From Mactromeris polynyma (taxonomy: Eukaryota > Mollusca > Bivalvia > Venerida > Mactridae), in contig JASFXZ010000003.1 of NCBI GenBank assembly GCA_032209605.1, forward strand, positions 31,646,762 through 31,710,761: a stretch of DNA of 64,000 nt. The letters are read 5' to 3'. The notes beneath the pieces are model-generated. The model ran no database searches. It had not been told where the DNA came from and saw only the letters and a program-made list of their open reading frames with translations. Both the position numbers and the translations under genes were made by a program. Below are positions 15,101-25,800 of the stretch, one piece after another; position 1 is the stretch's first letter; every line of letters starts with the position of its first letter.

Positions 15101-16284
15101 AAGCAGACTTAAGCCTACTATCAAGATCATTCTTTTTTCCAAAGGCAGATTCTAGTTTACGCTCAATATGTTGCATTGTGAACTCTCGAAGTGGCCTAGG
15201 ACGTCCTGTCTGTACGAGAAAAGAAAGATGTTCATGTGCATGTGACAAAAAAACTTTCAAGCATTAGTGAGGTAATCAAAGATTAAAGGACATAACAATT
15301 AACATAATCACTAGTTATAATTCATACAAATCAGTTCATGAAAGTCCCTTTTTTCCATAATGATAAATCCTGCATACAATTTCAATATGAATTAGATTTA
15401 CTAACAAAATATATTTTATGTGACTGTAGTTTAAGTATGATGAAAGTATGTATGATGTCACTCTGTGAGTCTGTCCACAGAGTTATAGACAGACTGTGAT
15501 TTATACAACACATTGGATGTTTATTTCTTTATTTTTATTAGATATCTGTCAATGAAAAAATGGATCAACTTGTGAGGTTAAGGTTTTCTTTATATCTTGC
15601 ATTTTTATGTACCATGATTTACACAGACAAAGAGTGGGGCAGTTTGACCAAACACTTCAAATAGGGATACTATCGGATGTTTCCATTTATTTTTGCTTTC
15701 AAGTTTGCATATTTCTCAATCTTGAAATGGATTTAGCATAAACATTGATATGCTGTGTCAGGCAAAAAATAAAACGTATGCTACCATAGATGATAAATCA
15801 AATATTATCGGAAAGGGTGGGCTTTAAATGTCCAAATTATTGGGCAATTTTATTCTCAAGTCTTCAGGACTTAACATTTGTGAAAAATGACACGCCAAAT
15901 TCAGGACAATTCATTAACTGACAATAATATACTGACTATCACAATGGGCTCAATTTGCCACAAACAGAATTTGTATTGCACAAGACCTTGCAGTCTAACT
16001 GCGGGAATACAATTTTTCAAATAAAAGAAACCACACGTGATGTTCAAACTTCAATGTTGACATCTCAAAAAATCTATGAAAAGTACACAAAACGTCTGCT
16101 AAAGGATATTTTACGAATGTGAATATAATAAGCAATTATTATTGTAGCATACTTTCAGTCTGCCACGATCGTAAAACACGTGGTTAAGCTGTAATACAAA
16201 TAATTTGAAAATACTCACATAAGGCGCCCGTCGACCAGTGCAATGGAGATCAATATCCGGGGACTTCTCTATTATTGACGTCAT
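6116..16284 (-). CDS. USP36: USP36-type ubiquitin carboxyl-terminal hydrolase, complete 17-exon gene
   Basis: Coding exons, 5' to 3' on the minus strand: 16284-16219, 15209-14969, 14723-14514, 14274-14158, 13839-13737, 13561-13494, 12805-12652, 12351-12274, 11523-11424, 11043-10921, 10642-10520, 10336-10186, 10019-8625, 8381-8223, 7920-7811, 7090-6995, 6175-6116. All junctions are GT-AG and all phases agree, giving 3354 nt (1117 residues plus stop); human USP36 is about 1120. The N-terminal QKIEF motif, Cys box (catalytic Cys about 145), QEDAHEFL box, CxxC zinc pairs, SGHY His box (His about 402) and NDS triad segment mark an active C19-family cysteine protease. A long disordered Lys/His-rich tail and a C-terminal DEDYDRGK motif resemble the USP36 nucleolar tail. 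USP36 removes ubiquitin from nucleolar and ribosome-biogenesis proteins. USP42 is the close alternative, but the N- and C-terminal motifs favour USP36. An in-frame Met at 15176 aligns with the human start, so the first 36 residues are uncertain. Confidence 0.93.
6995..7090 (-). CDS. USP36: USP36 exon 16 (basic C-terminal segment)
   Basis: Encodes residues 1067-1098, starting VKKVKHKHHNEHKYNGNLFQ. In vertebrate USP36 the DRGK motif is followed by a basic segment ending in NFNAFQ, which fits this one. Acceptor GTTTTAG, donor GTAAAT. Confidence 0.88.
7811..7920 (-). CDS. USP36: USP36 exon 15 (DEDYDRGK motif)
   Basis: Encodes residues 1030-1066. It ends in an acidic stretch followed by DEDYDRGK, the counterpart of the C-terminal WDEEFDRGK of vertebrate USP36. 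This motif is a main reason for choosing USP36 over USP42. Confidence 0.9.
8223..8381 (-). CDS. USP36: USP36 exon 14 (C-terminal region)
   Basis: Encodes residues 977-1030. A conserved-looking VVTSWDGL segment sits in otherwise polar sequence. Acceptor AACTTTAG, donor GTATTC, phase 1 on both sides. Confidence 0.85.
8625..10019 (-). CDS. USP36: USP36 exon 13 (1395-nt exon, charged disordered tail)
   Basis: Encodes residues 512-977. The first half is Ser/Pro/Thr-rich. From about residue 823 to 940 it is strongly basic, with Lys runs (KKMKKKMKKERKRR, HKKKKHKHKHH) alternating with Glu, as expected for a nuclear and nucleolar localisation region. The frame stays open past the donor to 8575, but the GTAACA donor at 8624 and the phase-1 join to exon 14 support the splice. 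Confidence 0.9.
10186..10336 (-). CDS. USP36: USP36 exon 12 (disordered linker)
   Basis: Encodes residues 462-512, rich in Pro, Arg, Asn and Gln, with no recognised domain. It is assigned by phase continuity with exons 11 and 13 and by good splice sites (acceptor TTGTCAG, donor GTGAGA). Confidence 0.85.
10520..10642 (-). CDS. USP36: USP36 exon 11 (end of USP domain)
   Basis: Encodes residues 421-461. SSAYILFYMRD matches QQAYVLFYLRI, the last strand of the USP fold. The remainder begins the disordered region. Acceptor TATTTCAG, donor GTGAGT. Confidence 0.93.
10921..11043 (-). CDS. USP36: USP36 exon 10 (catalytic His box)
   Basis: Encodes residues 380-420. CGSGHYLANV carries the general-base His about 402, and WFNFNDSVV carries the Asn/Asp pair at 417-418 that completes the triad region. 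The family form is CHAGHYYCYV...WYQMNDS. All catalytic positions are present. Donor GTATGT. Confidence 0.95.
11424..11523 (-). CDS. USP36: USP36 exon 9 (USP domain, LRPYMS motif)
   Basis: Encodes residues 346-379. It ends in LDLRPYMSNRN, matching the family LNIRPYMSQNN. Acceptor TATTTGCAG, donor GTAAGT, phase 0. Confidence 0.94.
12274..12351 (-). CDS. USP36: USP36 exon 8 (TKRFTIH motif)
   Basis: Encodes residues 320-346. ATKRFTIHKCPNVLTIQLKR corresponds to the USP36/42 signature SKRFTIHRTSNVLTLSLKR. Phase 2 at both ends, with a GTAAGT donor. Confidence 0.96.
12652..12805 (-). CDS. USP36: USP36 exon 7 (zinc finger and fingers subdomain)
   Basis: Encodes residues 269-320. It holds the first CxxC pair (ICSRC) and, at its end, the first Cys of the second pair (YKCEKC, completed in exon 8). 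YDPLLDISLDI matches the family YDPYLDVALEI. Both zinc pairs are intact, so the structural zinc site should form. Confidence 0.95.
13494..13561 (-). CDS. USP36: USP36 exon 6 (IFGGYLRS motif)
   Basis: A 68-nt exon encoding residues 246-269, with LDKYSKDTTVINKIFGGYL, the hallmark stretch that leads into the zinc-binding CxxC of the fingers subdomain. Acceptor TGTTTCAG, donor GTATTG. Confidence 0.94.
13737..13839 (-). CDS. USP36: USP36 exon 5 (QEDAHEFL box)
   Basis: Encodes residues 212-246 with RHFRSGRQEDAHEFLRL, the strongly conserved second box of USP proteases, followed by EKMQKCAL (family DAMQKACL). The exon ends in phase 2 at a GTGAGT donor. Confidence 0.95.
14158..14274 (-). CDS. USP36: USP36 exon 4 (USP domain)
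   Basis: Encodes residues 173-212. KCILC matches the CxxC of the family CMLC motif that follows the Cys box. The rest aligns with the helical segment before the QED box. The donor is GTAAGC at 14157. Confidence 0.9.
14514..14723 (-). CDS. USP36: USP36 exon 3 (catalytic Cys box)
   Basis: Encodes residues 103-173, with the segment GAGFTNPFNSCFLNSTLQC holding the nucleophile Cys about 145 and the preceding oxyanion Asn 143. Downstream LVHTPPLSHYL matches the family LTYTPPLANYL. The usual NLGNTCF core reads NPFNSCF here, which is atypical. Acceptor TTGTTCCAG, donor GTGAGT. Confidence 0.94.
14969..15209 (-). CDS. USP36: USP36 exon 2 (N-terminal region)
   Basis: The acceptor is CTCGTACAG and the donor GTGAGT; the exon ends in phase 1. 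It encodes residues 23-103. The Met at 15176 has A at -3, and the residues after it resemble the human USP36 N-terminus, including the VLTQKIEF segment, which human USP36 has as VLLQKIEF and USP42 lacks. Confidence 0.9.
16219..16284 (-). CDS. USP36: USP36 exon 1 (candidate start, residues 1-22)
   Basis: An ATG at 16284 is in frame with the rest of the gene across the GTGAGT donor at 16218. If it is not used, this exon is 5' UTR and translation starts at 15176 in exon 2. The 5' limit of the exon (transcription start) is not visible. A four-codon upstream ORF (16295-16281) ends in a TGA that overlaps this ATG. Confidence 0.6.
16276..16283. promoter_or_regulatory. CRE palindrome TGACGTCA at the USP36 5' end
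   Basis: A perfect CREB/ATF-type palindrome lies at the 5' end of USP36 and overlaps the candidate start codon (ATGACGTCA on the minus strand). Whether it acts as a promoter element is inferred only from position and sequence. Confidence 0.4.
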
Positions 16285-16944
16285 ATCCTGAACATGCGTA
16301 GCAACACCGGACTGGTTATCAATGTTTCAGGAAATTCGGAGATATATATATTTGACACAGTCTTTAACGTTTAAACTGCGTTTAAAACTTTCATTTTGTA
16401 CGGCACCTTATCACAAGTATAAAAGATGTGACCAATATATACATGTATTGGTCCCAGATAAAATTAAAGAAACGGTCACTTGGTGATTTTGTTTTAACAG
16501 AACAGAACATAGAGTTTATTATTGATAGCCCATCGTATCTTACAAATATATTTACAAATATATAATCAGGAACATGTGTAAACATAAAAGCAGGGGTAAA
16601 AGCCTCTTCGATCCTGTTAAAGTTTTTAGTGGAAATAATGCCGACACCACAGGTTTATTTATATGCGATGGGACCAACATACAGTATGTACATTAGTCCA
16701 AATACCATGGTATTTAGGTCTTTGATTAGTCCTAGATATGAGTCCCAAAATGAACGTACAGCTGACGTTTTTTCTAAGGGTCGACCAGCCGACATATATC
16801 TTCTCAATAATTAATATGAGATACAAACTGAATTATTTGTCTAATCTGGAGCACACTATAACACGGGTCCTGGTAAAAACTAATCATTTAGGACGCTCAA
16901 GAGAAATAATCAGTCATTTAATTCATAATTTATCTACCCGCCAC

Positions 16945-16979
16945 TTTTGGGTCATCCCAATATTCTGATGACCCAAAAC
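16945..16979. repeat. Perfect 12-bp inverted repeat (hairpin)
   Basis: TTTTGGGTCATC and its exact reverse complement GATGACCCAAAA are separated by 11 bp. Possibly the core of a small MITE. Confidence 0.7.
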
Positions 16980-17261
16980 TGCTTCGTAATAGCAATACGA
17001 GTATTAATAAGCTATACATCTAATAAATCCACGTCAATGAATTTACTCATATAATATTTGACATATTTACATGACACTAAGTATAAGGACATCTCGAATC
17101 ATTATGCACAGAACATGACAAGAATGTGTGTATTACTGTATATGTTAAAATGTATTAATTGTTTTGGAGGTAACTGTTACCGGTATTTGAAAAGTATTGT
17201 TTGGACATCGATCAATCAAATTAGATGTAAATAATCAGCGAGATAAGAATGTATTGTGTCA

Positions 17262-17281
17262 CGGACCTATAAGTCCGTGAT
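17262..17281. repeat. Near-perfect palindrome CACGGACCTATAAGTCCGTG
   Basis: A 20-bp near-palindrome. A related one with a longer centre occurs at about 63746-63777 (CACAGACCTATATACC...GGTATATAGGTCCGTG), suggesting a dispersed palindromic element. Confidence 0.6.
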
Positions 17282-18597
17282 TGTGTGTACATGTATAGGG
17301 TCACCGCCTTTGTAGGTGATAAAGTATATGGTGCACATGGTAGTGATTTATTTCCATTTAGTTTCGAAAAATGCTGCATGACAAAGGAAACAAACATGTC
17401 GATGATTTGGACTTATCTATGCAGACCATGTGCTTTTCTTATTGGTGACGCCTTCTATCATAGGCACGATGAACTTTTTTCACGCTGGTCACTGTTTGCC
17501 TTGGGTTTGATTGATGAGTGTATCAATCCCTACTCCTCTCTCATCGTTCACTTAGAAAATATTACATAATTTAACTGAAAAATACATTGCGTCATAATAT
17601 TTTGGACAGAGCGACATGGATATAGCAGTTCAACTTAACTTGGATTGTTGTTTTCCGGAGGTCTGCGCGGGGAGGCACTGTCTTGTGTACGTGGCGTTCC
17701 CTGTAGTTACGTATTCTCTCTGTTCTCTTACTTACATTACATTACACAATATGGAGAATGCCTAAGGTACACAATGACATGATTCCGATTACCATAGACA
17801 ATTACATATTACAGACAAAATTCAATCTTACCCTGTCATACACAACTCATTGGTATGTTAGAACAGAAATGTAAATTGCAGTTACATTTGGCTATAACAT
17901 ATGCGTATCTTCCGCAGAATTTGCGGAATGTTTGCATAACTTATGGTAGCGATAGGCTAGCTTATGATTTTTTGTTAGACAAAGACTTTGATTCATAAAA
18001 TCCCCCTTTATACACCTACAACGTGCATAACGAATGAGTTGACAACGGTATATTCCGTATGATGGTTTTTTCGTTACAACACCATCAAGCAATGGGAAGT
18101 TAATTATGTTGAAATCAAAATCATTACGATTTTTTTTTAAATTCTTGTAACAATATATTTGATCTCTAGCTCTAAGTCTACAAACGAAGCATGTGTATCT
18201 GATATATTAGCTTAAATCAGTTGTAATTCAGCTTGATATAGTTTATCATAGAAGCAAAGTATCGATTGTCAATATTTGATACGTCGTCTAGGTACATGCA
18301 ATGAGATGTATGAATAAACTCCTCTATAATTTCTGCTTGGGGTTCTTGAAAGAAAAGAAAGATGAAAGAAAAATTAAGTTGCTTCAGTGAAAGCCACATA
18401 CACAAGGAAATGCCTCCCCACACAGATCACAGCTAGGGAAACATCAGCCCACGAAACATTAGGGATTGAGGAGGTGTAAGGACAAATATATGTGGGAATC
18501 AGGCAGTTAAGCAAAACTACCACATAAAACGGATCGTATATGTTATAGTGTGTTCCAGCACATACAAAGGGTACAGCCACTCTAAAGAGTTGACTGT

Positions 18598-18846
18598 GGT
18601 AGGTACGAGTTGACCAAAGAAAGGGTACGAGTTGACCAAATTCGGTACGAGTTGAGTTGGGTAGGTACGAGTTGACCAAAGAAAGGGTACGAGTTGACCA
18701 AATTCGGTACGAGTTGACTTGGGTAGGTACGAGTTGACCAAAGAAAGGGTACGAGTTGACCAAATTCGGTACGAGTTGACTTGGGTAGGTACGAGTTGAC
18801 TAAGGTACGAGTTGACCAAAGAAAGGGTATGAGTTGACTAAGGTAC
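18598..18846. repeat. Minisatellite based on GGTACGAGTTGAC
   Basis: The core GGTACGAGTTGACC recurs about every 20 bp, in a higher-order unit of about 62 bp that alternates CAAAGAAAG, CAAATTC and TTGGGTA spacers. It is intergenic between USP36 and the NF-kB gene. The overlapping minus-strand open frames here are by-products of the repeat. Confidence 0.92.
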
Positions 18847-19177
18847 TATCCTATTATTAAGCCTATGATAATGTCATTGTTCAATGTAAACAAAAAATCT
18901 TTTTACCGAAACCTCTGAAAGACACGAACGTTAATATCAATTTACCGAACTTGCTATTTACCGAACATACCAGTATCCTTATTGACTACAAAAGCACTCC
19001 ATCCCCAACGCCAAAAACCAGAAAGTGGCTACTTCGAAAAAAATACAGATAAATGTTCTTTGACCATTATTAAACTCGCGTGTTTTACAGTCCGCAGATA
19101 TTTTAATGTGTCGCGTAGTTGACAATTTTACGGAAACTAACGAAATACCGCGATATTCTTATCCGTGATTCATCCAA

Positions 19178-19220
19178 CCAATGGGAGATAAATGGGTATT
19201 TCCCTAACGTCGGAAATTCC
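19178..19220 (+). promoter_or_regulatory. CCAAT box and two kB-like sites upstream of NF-kB gene
   Basis: CCAAT lies at 19178-19182, GGGTATTTCCC at 19194-19204 and GGAAATTCC at 19212-19220. Both kB-like sites are near the GGGRNWYYCC consensus with about one mismatch. They lie about 430-450 bp upstream of the first coding exon. Vertebrate NFKB1 is autoregulated through kB sites; the same role here is inference. The start site and first non-coding exon are not resolved. Confidence 0.45.
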
Positions 19221-19648
19221 AACATTTAGGCAGTTTATTAGTGTTTATGAATTGTTACTGAATTATAACATTTATTGAAGGCATTTTGAATAATTTAAAC
19301 TATTCAGCAACGGATTATTATTTACTGTTACGGTATTTTCATTGTTATCTGCGTGTTTGTTTACTTCACTTAGTTATGATGCTAAAAATAGTTTATGTAC
19401 TACATAGATAAATCCCCAACCTTCTGACGCTGTACTCAATGTTCTGAACAATAATCCTTTACTGTATTAACTCGGCCTTGACTGATATAACTCACTTCAA
19501 TTTGCTGTTTCGTAGAATTTCATCCTTTTTCCCCACTGCATGAATGATTAATAAGGAACATAGCCTAGATATCATATATTCTGAAATGGTTTATTTAATA
19601 TGATACATACTTTAAAATAGTGTTAATTGATTTTTGATAAATTTGCAG

Positions 19649-19802
19649 ACGTGCTGATTCATTCTCTTACGTCTGTGACAATCTTAAAGCATGGATGACA
19701 ACAGCGACAGCAGAAGTTCTGGTGGATCAAATGACATATCGGCCATGGATAGTCCACAACTTACTAATGGGATAATGGATACGGACCAATTAAGCGATGA
19801 GG
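19649..19802 (+). CDS. NFKB1: NF-kB exon with start codon (coding 19691-19802)
   Basis: The exon begins after the acceptor ATTTGCAG with 42 nt of 5' UTR, so at least one non-coding exon lies upstream. It encodes residues 1-37, Ser/Asp/Gly-rich and disordered. TAA at 19685-19687 is in frame upstream. The donor GTACAT is weak. Confidence 0.85.
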
Positions 19803-22800
19803 GTACATATTTAGTTTTCTTCATCTAATTGCATAACAAATGTCTTAAAAACATTTCCATTGTATGATGAATAATTGAATAACTCCTCATATATCCACGG
19901 TGCCCATATTTCTGAGGAACATACATTGTCTGACAGTTGTAAACAGCACAACAGGCTTGTAAACATCCTGACAGTTTAACAGTTTTGCATCATTTTGTTT
20001 CATTTGTCACCATTTGCAGGATAAAGAATATCTAAAACGGGACCTTCTGCATACTAGATTAGTTCAATGAAGCTCACAATTCTACCTGGATCTTAATAAA
20101 ATATACTGCAACAAAACAAGTCCATTTGAAACACATGTTTTAAATAATTATCAGATGAGTGATTCCTTTGGTTGTGTCATGTAGTTATCACTTCACTATT
20201 TCCTTACCTTGTAGTAACTAGTATACTAATGATTAAAGGGGTTGCACTTAATGAAATCATTTTGTTTCACTTATGCCTCAGTCACACTGGATCGTGCATT
20301 TTCATGATCGTGCGATTGGTGGCAATTTGGCAAATTTTACCAATTTTTCTAGGGTCTTTTTCCCAAAATGGACAGAAAAAGGCCTGTGGTGCGTCCATGA
20401 GTAATTGGTGGTACGACCATGTAAGACCTGTCTGTGACCTCTTACGATTTGGAATCGAAGGTCAGAAGTTTTGAACATGACCATCGACCTGGTCTCAGGC
20501 CCGGTGAGACTGGGGCTTTACTGGAGTCTACTAGGACTGTCATGTTCTAAATTCACAATCTTTAAACAATATTGTGCTTTACAATAAAAACATTCCTCAT
20601 TCTGTCATGGTGAAAGAAGCTTATTTATAACTATTAGCCAGGATATAAGTATATATTACGTTACATGTTAAGGCATTGTTAATGACAACAATTGGAATAT
20701 TTCTGTCCTAATCTGTCGATATATTTGTTTCCTTTCCCATTGCATACCCACAAAATTTTATAAATTTTTGTTCATTCTTATTAGTTATGCAAAACATTTA
20801 ACTATATGTTAATTGTAAATAGTTCATTGCATGTTTTATAGAAAAAATAGTAAAAAAAAATTACAAAAATGAGTAGCATAAATAGTTAGCTACACTGTGT
20901 CTTAACTGTAAATTGTTTCATGTTTTCAAACTTTGGATTAAGATTATTAAAATGTTATTTCAAGTGCTTAATTTTTTGTGAGAATTTCCTCTATTATAGT
21001 CAAGCCACTCGTTTAAGAAATCAATTTCGACATTTGGCTTTCTGACTGCTAAGCACCTTTTTGGCTACTGTGCAAGCAATAGTGCAAACATGCTAATTAA
21101 TAGCTTGGGTAAAAATCTGTTCTACAAGCATATTTACCAGGAAAAAATATACACCAAATAGCATCTCTGATGGTCTAGGTACAAAAAGATTTGGCCTACA
21201 CATCAATTTCAGCTAAGCTATGCCCCTGAAATTGCCCCGATCCAAAATATTTTATCACAAATATGAAAGCAACATTATTTACAACAGTAGGCTGACTAAC
21301 ACTGTACTGGTGAATATCTCTAGCTCAGCTAATACTTGTATAATTGATGAGTTTTTTTACTACAGTCCGACCTCGTTTATTCAGCAACCTTCTATCTGTA
21401 TACTTAAGGTATCATCCGAAATAAATATCATGTCCCGATGTATCTTCTTTGGCACGTCAAATTGAAATCATGGGCTAATTGAAACCATGTATTAGTCGAA
21501 ATAAAATTTCAGACCTGATTAATTTGAATGAATGAGGTCCAACTGTATGTTATACTGTTACACATATGATTCAGAAATCTGTGAAAGGTCATATATGGTC
21601 ATATCTTTAATCCATGTAAATCTCTACAATCTATCGAGTCATATAACAGTTCACGTCTTATAGACTTAAATTAACAGTTCGACTAGGATTTTGTTTTCTT
21701 GATTTGAAAAATATTGAGCTTGTATCATGAAATTCCATGGAATTATGTGCAGTGAGTTTTGTTGTATTGCTTGGATTTATTGTGATGTAATGATACATCA
21801 AACCTAGCCCTGCATACGTGTCTCTGTACTCGGACTTTACATGCGTCTTTGTAACAGTATAGAGATGTGACATACATGGCTGAACTACATCTAACCTTGT
21901 GCAAGTTTATGTCATATTTGGAAAAAGCATCATATAGTGACCCAAGTTTACAATTTATATAATATTATCATTGTATATTTGTGTATTGACTTTAGTTTGT
22001 GATATAACTTACAAAAAACTTTTTATTTACCTTCTTGCATAAATGTCGGGATTTTTAGATATAAGCTGCGCCACAACAAGTCATCGTGCAAGAAGGATGC
22101 TGCCAATAGCCAGCAGTTACCTGAGGGATTATGAATTGTAGTGAACAATCTGTAGTGATTTCTCTAGTATTTCTGGTACCTATATTTCAGATAATGGTCA
22201 ACCATACATTGAAATCACTGAACAACCACAACAGAGAGGGTTTCGATTTAGGTACGAATGTGAAGGTCCGTCACATGGTGGTTTACAGGGTGCAAAAAGT
22301 GAAAAAATTAGGAAGACTGTTCCTACAGTAAAGGTAAAGTGCTACATTAGTAGTCTTGTATTTACTTATTCCTCTAAGGAGGGACATATGGCTCCCACCA
22401 TGGCTCACCATCTGGTCTGGTCCTGTGCTATCATCTTTGCTTTGCTCCAGGATTTAGAGATGGTTCTCAGCTCAGTGTCCACAGTTCTTCTCCATGTTAC
22501 CCTTGGTCTTTCTCTTCCCCTGTTGGTTCTGGTCAAGGGACTGTCTTCCTATGGCATTGGTAATTGGTAGCTGGTTTGTCTTGTATGTGTGTACTATTTA
22601 CTTAAAAATTTGACGAGTGACCATTTTCATTGGTAGGTAGGGTTGTGCCAAACATTTTTCAAATTTTATCATACCGGTACAAATTTTGACATTTGTTTTT
22701 AAAATGGATTTCTACCAAAATTGAGCATAAAATCTAGCTTTTGTGGTTTTTTGTCGACATATACATTTTTCACAAATTCTGAACTATAAACATTGTCTTA

Positions 22801-25800
22801 GACTGGAATATTTTATTTTCTTGACTGTGTACAGTACTGTATGACATTTCATGAGAAACAAGCAAAGGGTATGGCATATGATTAAACATCTTACATTACC
22901 CAGTACTTGAATGTTTAACTTTCTAACTACATGTGTACATGACTGACTGTTGAACTATAAGATATTATATTTTATGTAGCGTTGCATGTCATAAAACATT
23001 TATTTACAACTTTAGAATGATTATAAATAAAGTGAAGCATGCGGAAGGACTTTTAACCATTTTTCATAAAATTATTTATACATTGTAGCCATAATTTATT
23101 GGTACAGTTGATAGGCAATGTCTCCAGTAATTCAAACATCAGTTCTGTAAAATATGGGACTGATCTCAATGGAGAATTTTCTGAAATCAGCCCTTGTTTA
23201 CATTATTCTATGAGATTTGAGTGAAACTGGGATTTGAGTACAACCTTTTACACCCCCCTCAAATGTTTGAGGGGGTACACTGGAGTCACTCTGTCAGACG
23301 AATAGTCTAGTTAACAAAGACTTATGGAGCACAATTAATCTACATGATGAGTTGTAGTCAGTGCATGACATTTTATTTTCGACCACATTCAATAGTTGAC
23401 CATTTTCTCAAAATATGTCAAATATAGTATATATGACAGTGCTATTGCGGGGTATTCATGACCTTAAGTGATAACTTTAGTTGATAACAACCATTAGGCA
23501 TTACTCCGCCTTCAAACCTCAGTCAAATTTTGGCTTTACTTTCAAATCTCGGAGAAAGGGGTTGACAAAGGATACTCAGTTACTCACTAAGTCACACTAC
23601 AATCTTCACACTCAGACAGAGAGTAAACTTATTGTGCAGAGTACTGGGTAATGGTCACACTTCAATCTTCACACTCAGTTAGAGAGTAAACTTATTGTGC
23701 AGAGTACTGGGTAGTGGTCACACTCCAATCTTCACACTCAGACAGAGAGTAAACTTATTGTGCAGAGTACTGGGTAGTGGTCACACTCCAATCTTCACAC
23801 TCAGACAGAGAGTAAACTTATTGTGCAGAGTACTGGGTAATGGTCACACTTCAATCTTCACACTCAGACAGAGAGTAAACTTATTGTGCAGAGTACTGGG
23901 TAATGGTCACACTCCAATCTTCACACTCAGACAGAGAGTAAACTTATTGTTCAGAGTACTGGGTAGTGGTCACACTCCAATCTTCACACTCAGACAGAGA
24001 GTAAACTTATTGTGCAGAGTACTGGGTAATGGTCACACTCCAATCTTCACACTCAGACAGAGAGTAAACTTATTGTGCAGAGTACTGGGTAATGGTCACA
24101 CAATTGAGCTCAAGCAATGTATTCAAACCAATCTGATGTATTATAATACTTATTTCATTAGGATTATTATGGTAATTACTGAACAGATAAGACAAAGGAA
24201 GATGTGGTATATGTAGATGTTACAATCATAAATCACTTGCTCTTAACTTTAATAGAAAGTTCAAATACTGTGCATCAACACATATGTATGTGCATTAGTA
24301 CATATCTACCATGTCAATTGTTGGGTTTTGTTAACAAGTGGGATATTGTCTGCTCTCAACCAATTTGCTGTGATTTTTTACTAGGCTTTATTTGATAATT
24401 ATTGGTTAAATAACATACAGTTGTTGACTGATTTCCAATCTTTATTGTGTACAATAGAGTTGTTCTGTTGAGTTTTTTTTCTGAGTACATAATTATTTTC
24501 TTTGTAAAATACCACCACCCCTCTAAAATGTGTCGAAATATTAATTACGTCCTAAAACAATTTTCTTACAATACACCTATTCTGGTTAACGACATGCTCA
24601 TGGTATATTGTACATAAAAACCATTTAAGTTAAATTTTAACATTGTATTATATTTATTCAGTCTATGATTTTGAGAGCAACCTAAGGTTAAACAAGTTAA
24701 AGGATGTTTTATGCTCATTTTTCTCACTGACTTTGACAACTTGCTTAGTTTATCTGGTAAGGTTCAAAATTGAATAATTAGGAATATACCAATGCGATAA
24801 AAGTCATTTCCTAATAATGCTACACTGAACAGTTTTTGGAAGACGGTGTGCTTTAGTTAGATAGGGCATATGTACTGGCACTGCCGGTGAATTTATTATT
24901 GTGGTGCAATTCAAGGCCCTATCAGCTTGTAGACTGTCAACATTTTTACATTGATAATACTACGGTTTATGTCTGGAATTGTGCATAAATCATAAAACAT
25001 GCAAGTCTCAGCTGTCTGTATAAAGTATCAGCTGTCTGTATGAATCCCAGCTGTCTGTATGAAGTCTCAGCTCTCTGTATGAAGTCTCAGCTGTCTGTAT
25101 GAAGTCTCAGCTGTCTGTATGAAGTCTCAGCTGTCTGTATGAAGTCTCAGCTGTCTGTATGAAGTCTCAGCTGTCTGTATGAAGTCTCAGCTGTCTGTAT
25201 GAAGTCTCAGCTGTTTGTATGAAGTCTCAGCTGTCTGTATGAAGTCTCAGCTGTTTGTATGAAGTCTCAGCTGTCTGTATGAAGTCTCAGCTGTTTGTAT
25301 GAAGTCTCAGCTGTCTGTATGAAGTCTCAGCTGTCTGTATGAAGTCTCAGCTGTCTGTATGAAGTCTCAGCTGTCTGTATGAAGTCTCAGCTGTCTGTAT
25401 GAAGTCTCAGCTGTCTGTATGAAGTCTCAGCTGTCTGTATGAAGTCTCAGCTGTCTGTATGAAGTCTCAGCTGTCTGTATGAAGTCTCAGCTGTCTGTAT
25501 GAAGTCTCAGCTGTCTGTATGAAGTCTCAGCTGTCTGTATGAAGTCTCAGCTGTCTGTATGAAGTCTCAGCTGTCTGTATGAAGTCTCAGCTGTTTGTAT
25601 GAAGTCTCAGCTGTCTGTATGAAGTCTCAGCTGTTTGTATGAAGTCTCAGCTGTCTGTATGAAGTCTCAGCTGTTTGTATGAAGTCTCAGCTGTCTGTAT
25701 GAAGTCTCAGCTGTCTGTATGAAGTCTCAGCTCTTTGTATGAAGTATCAGCTCTTTGTATGAAGTATCAGCTCTTTGTATGAAGTATCAGCTCTTTGTAT

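Larger units (their letters stand above)
16285..18590. other. Intergenic region upstream of USP36
   Basis: Contains the presumed USP36 promoter, a hairpin at 16945-16979 and a short palindrome at 17262-17281. The 94-codon open frame at 17285-17569 matches no recognised protein and has no support as a gene. Confidence 0.5.

Noticed and set aside
17285..17569. 94-codon open frame in the intergenic region
   Set aside because: No recognisable domain, no splice partners and no codon-usage signal.
18374..18819. Two overlapping minus-strand open frames (129 and 100 codons)
   Set aside because: They arise from the GGTACGAGTTGAC minisatellite in two frames.
23695..24216. 173-codon plus-strand open frame
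   Set aside because: It is produced by the 63-bp repeat, a multiple of 3.
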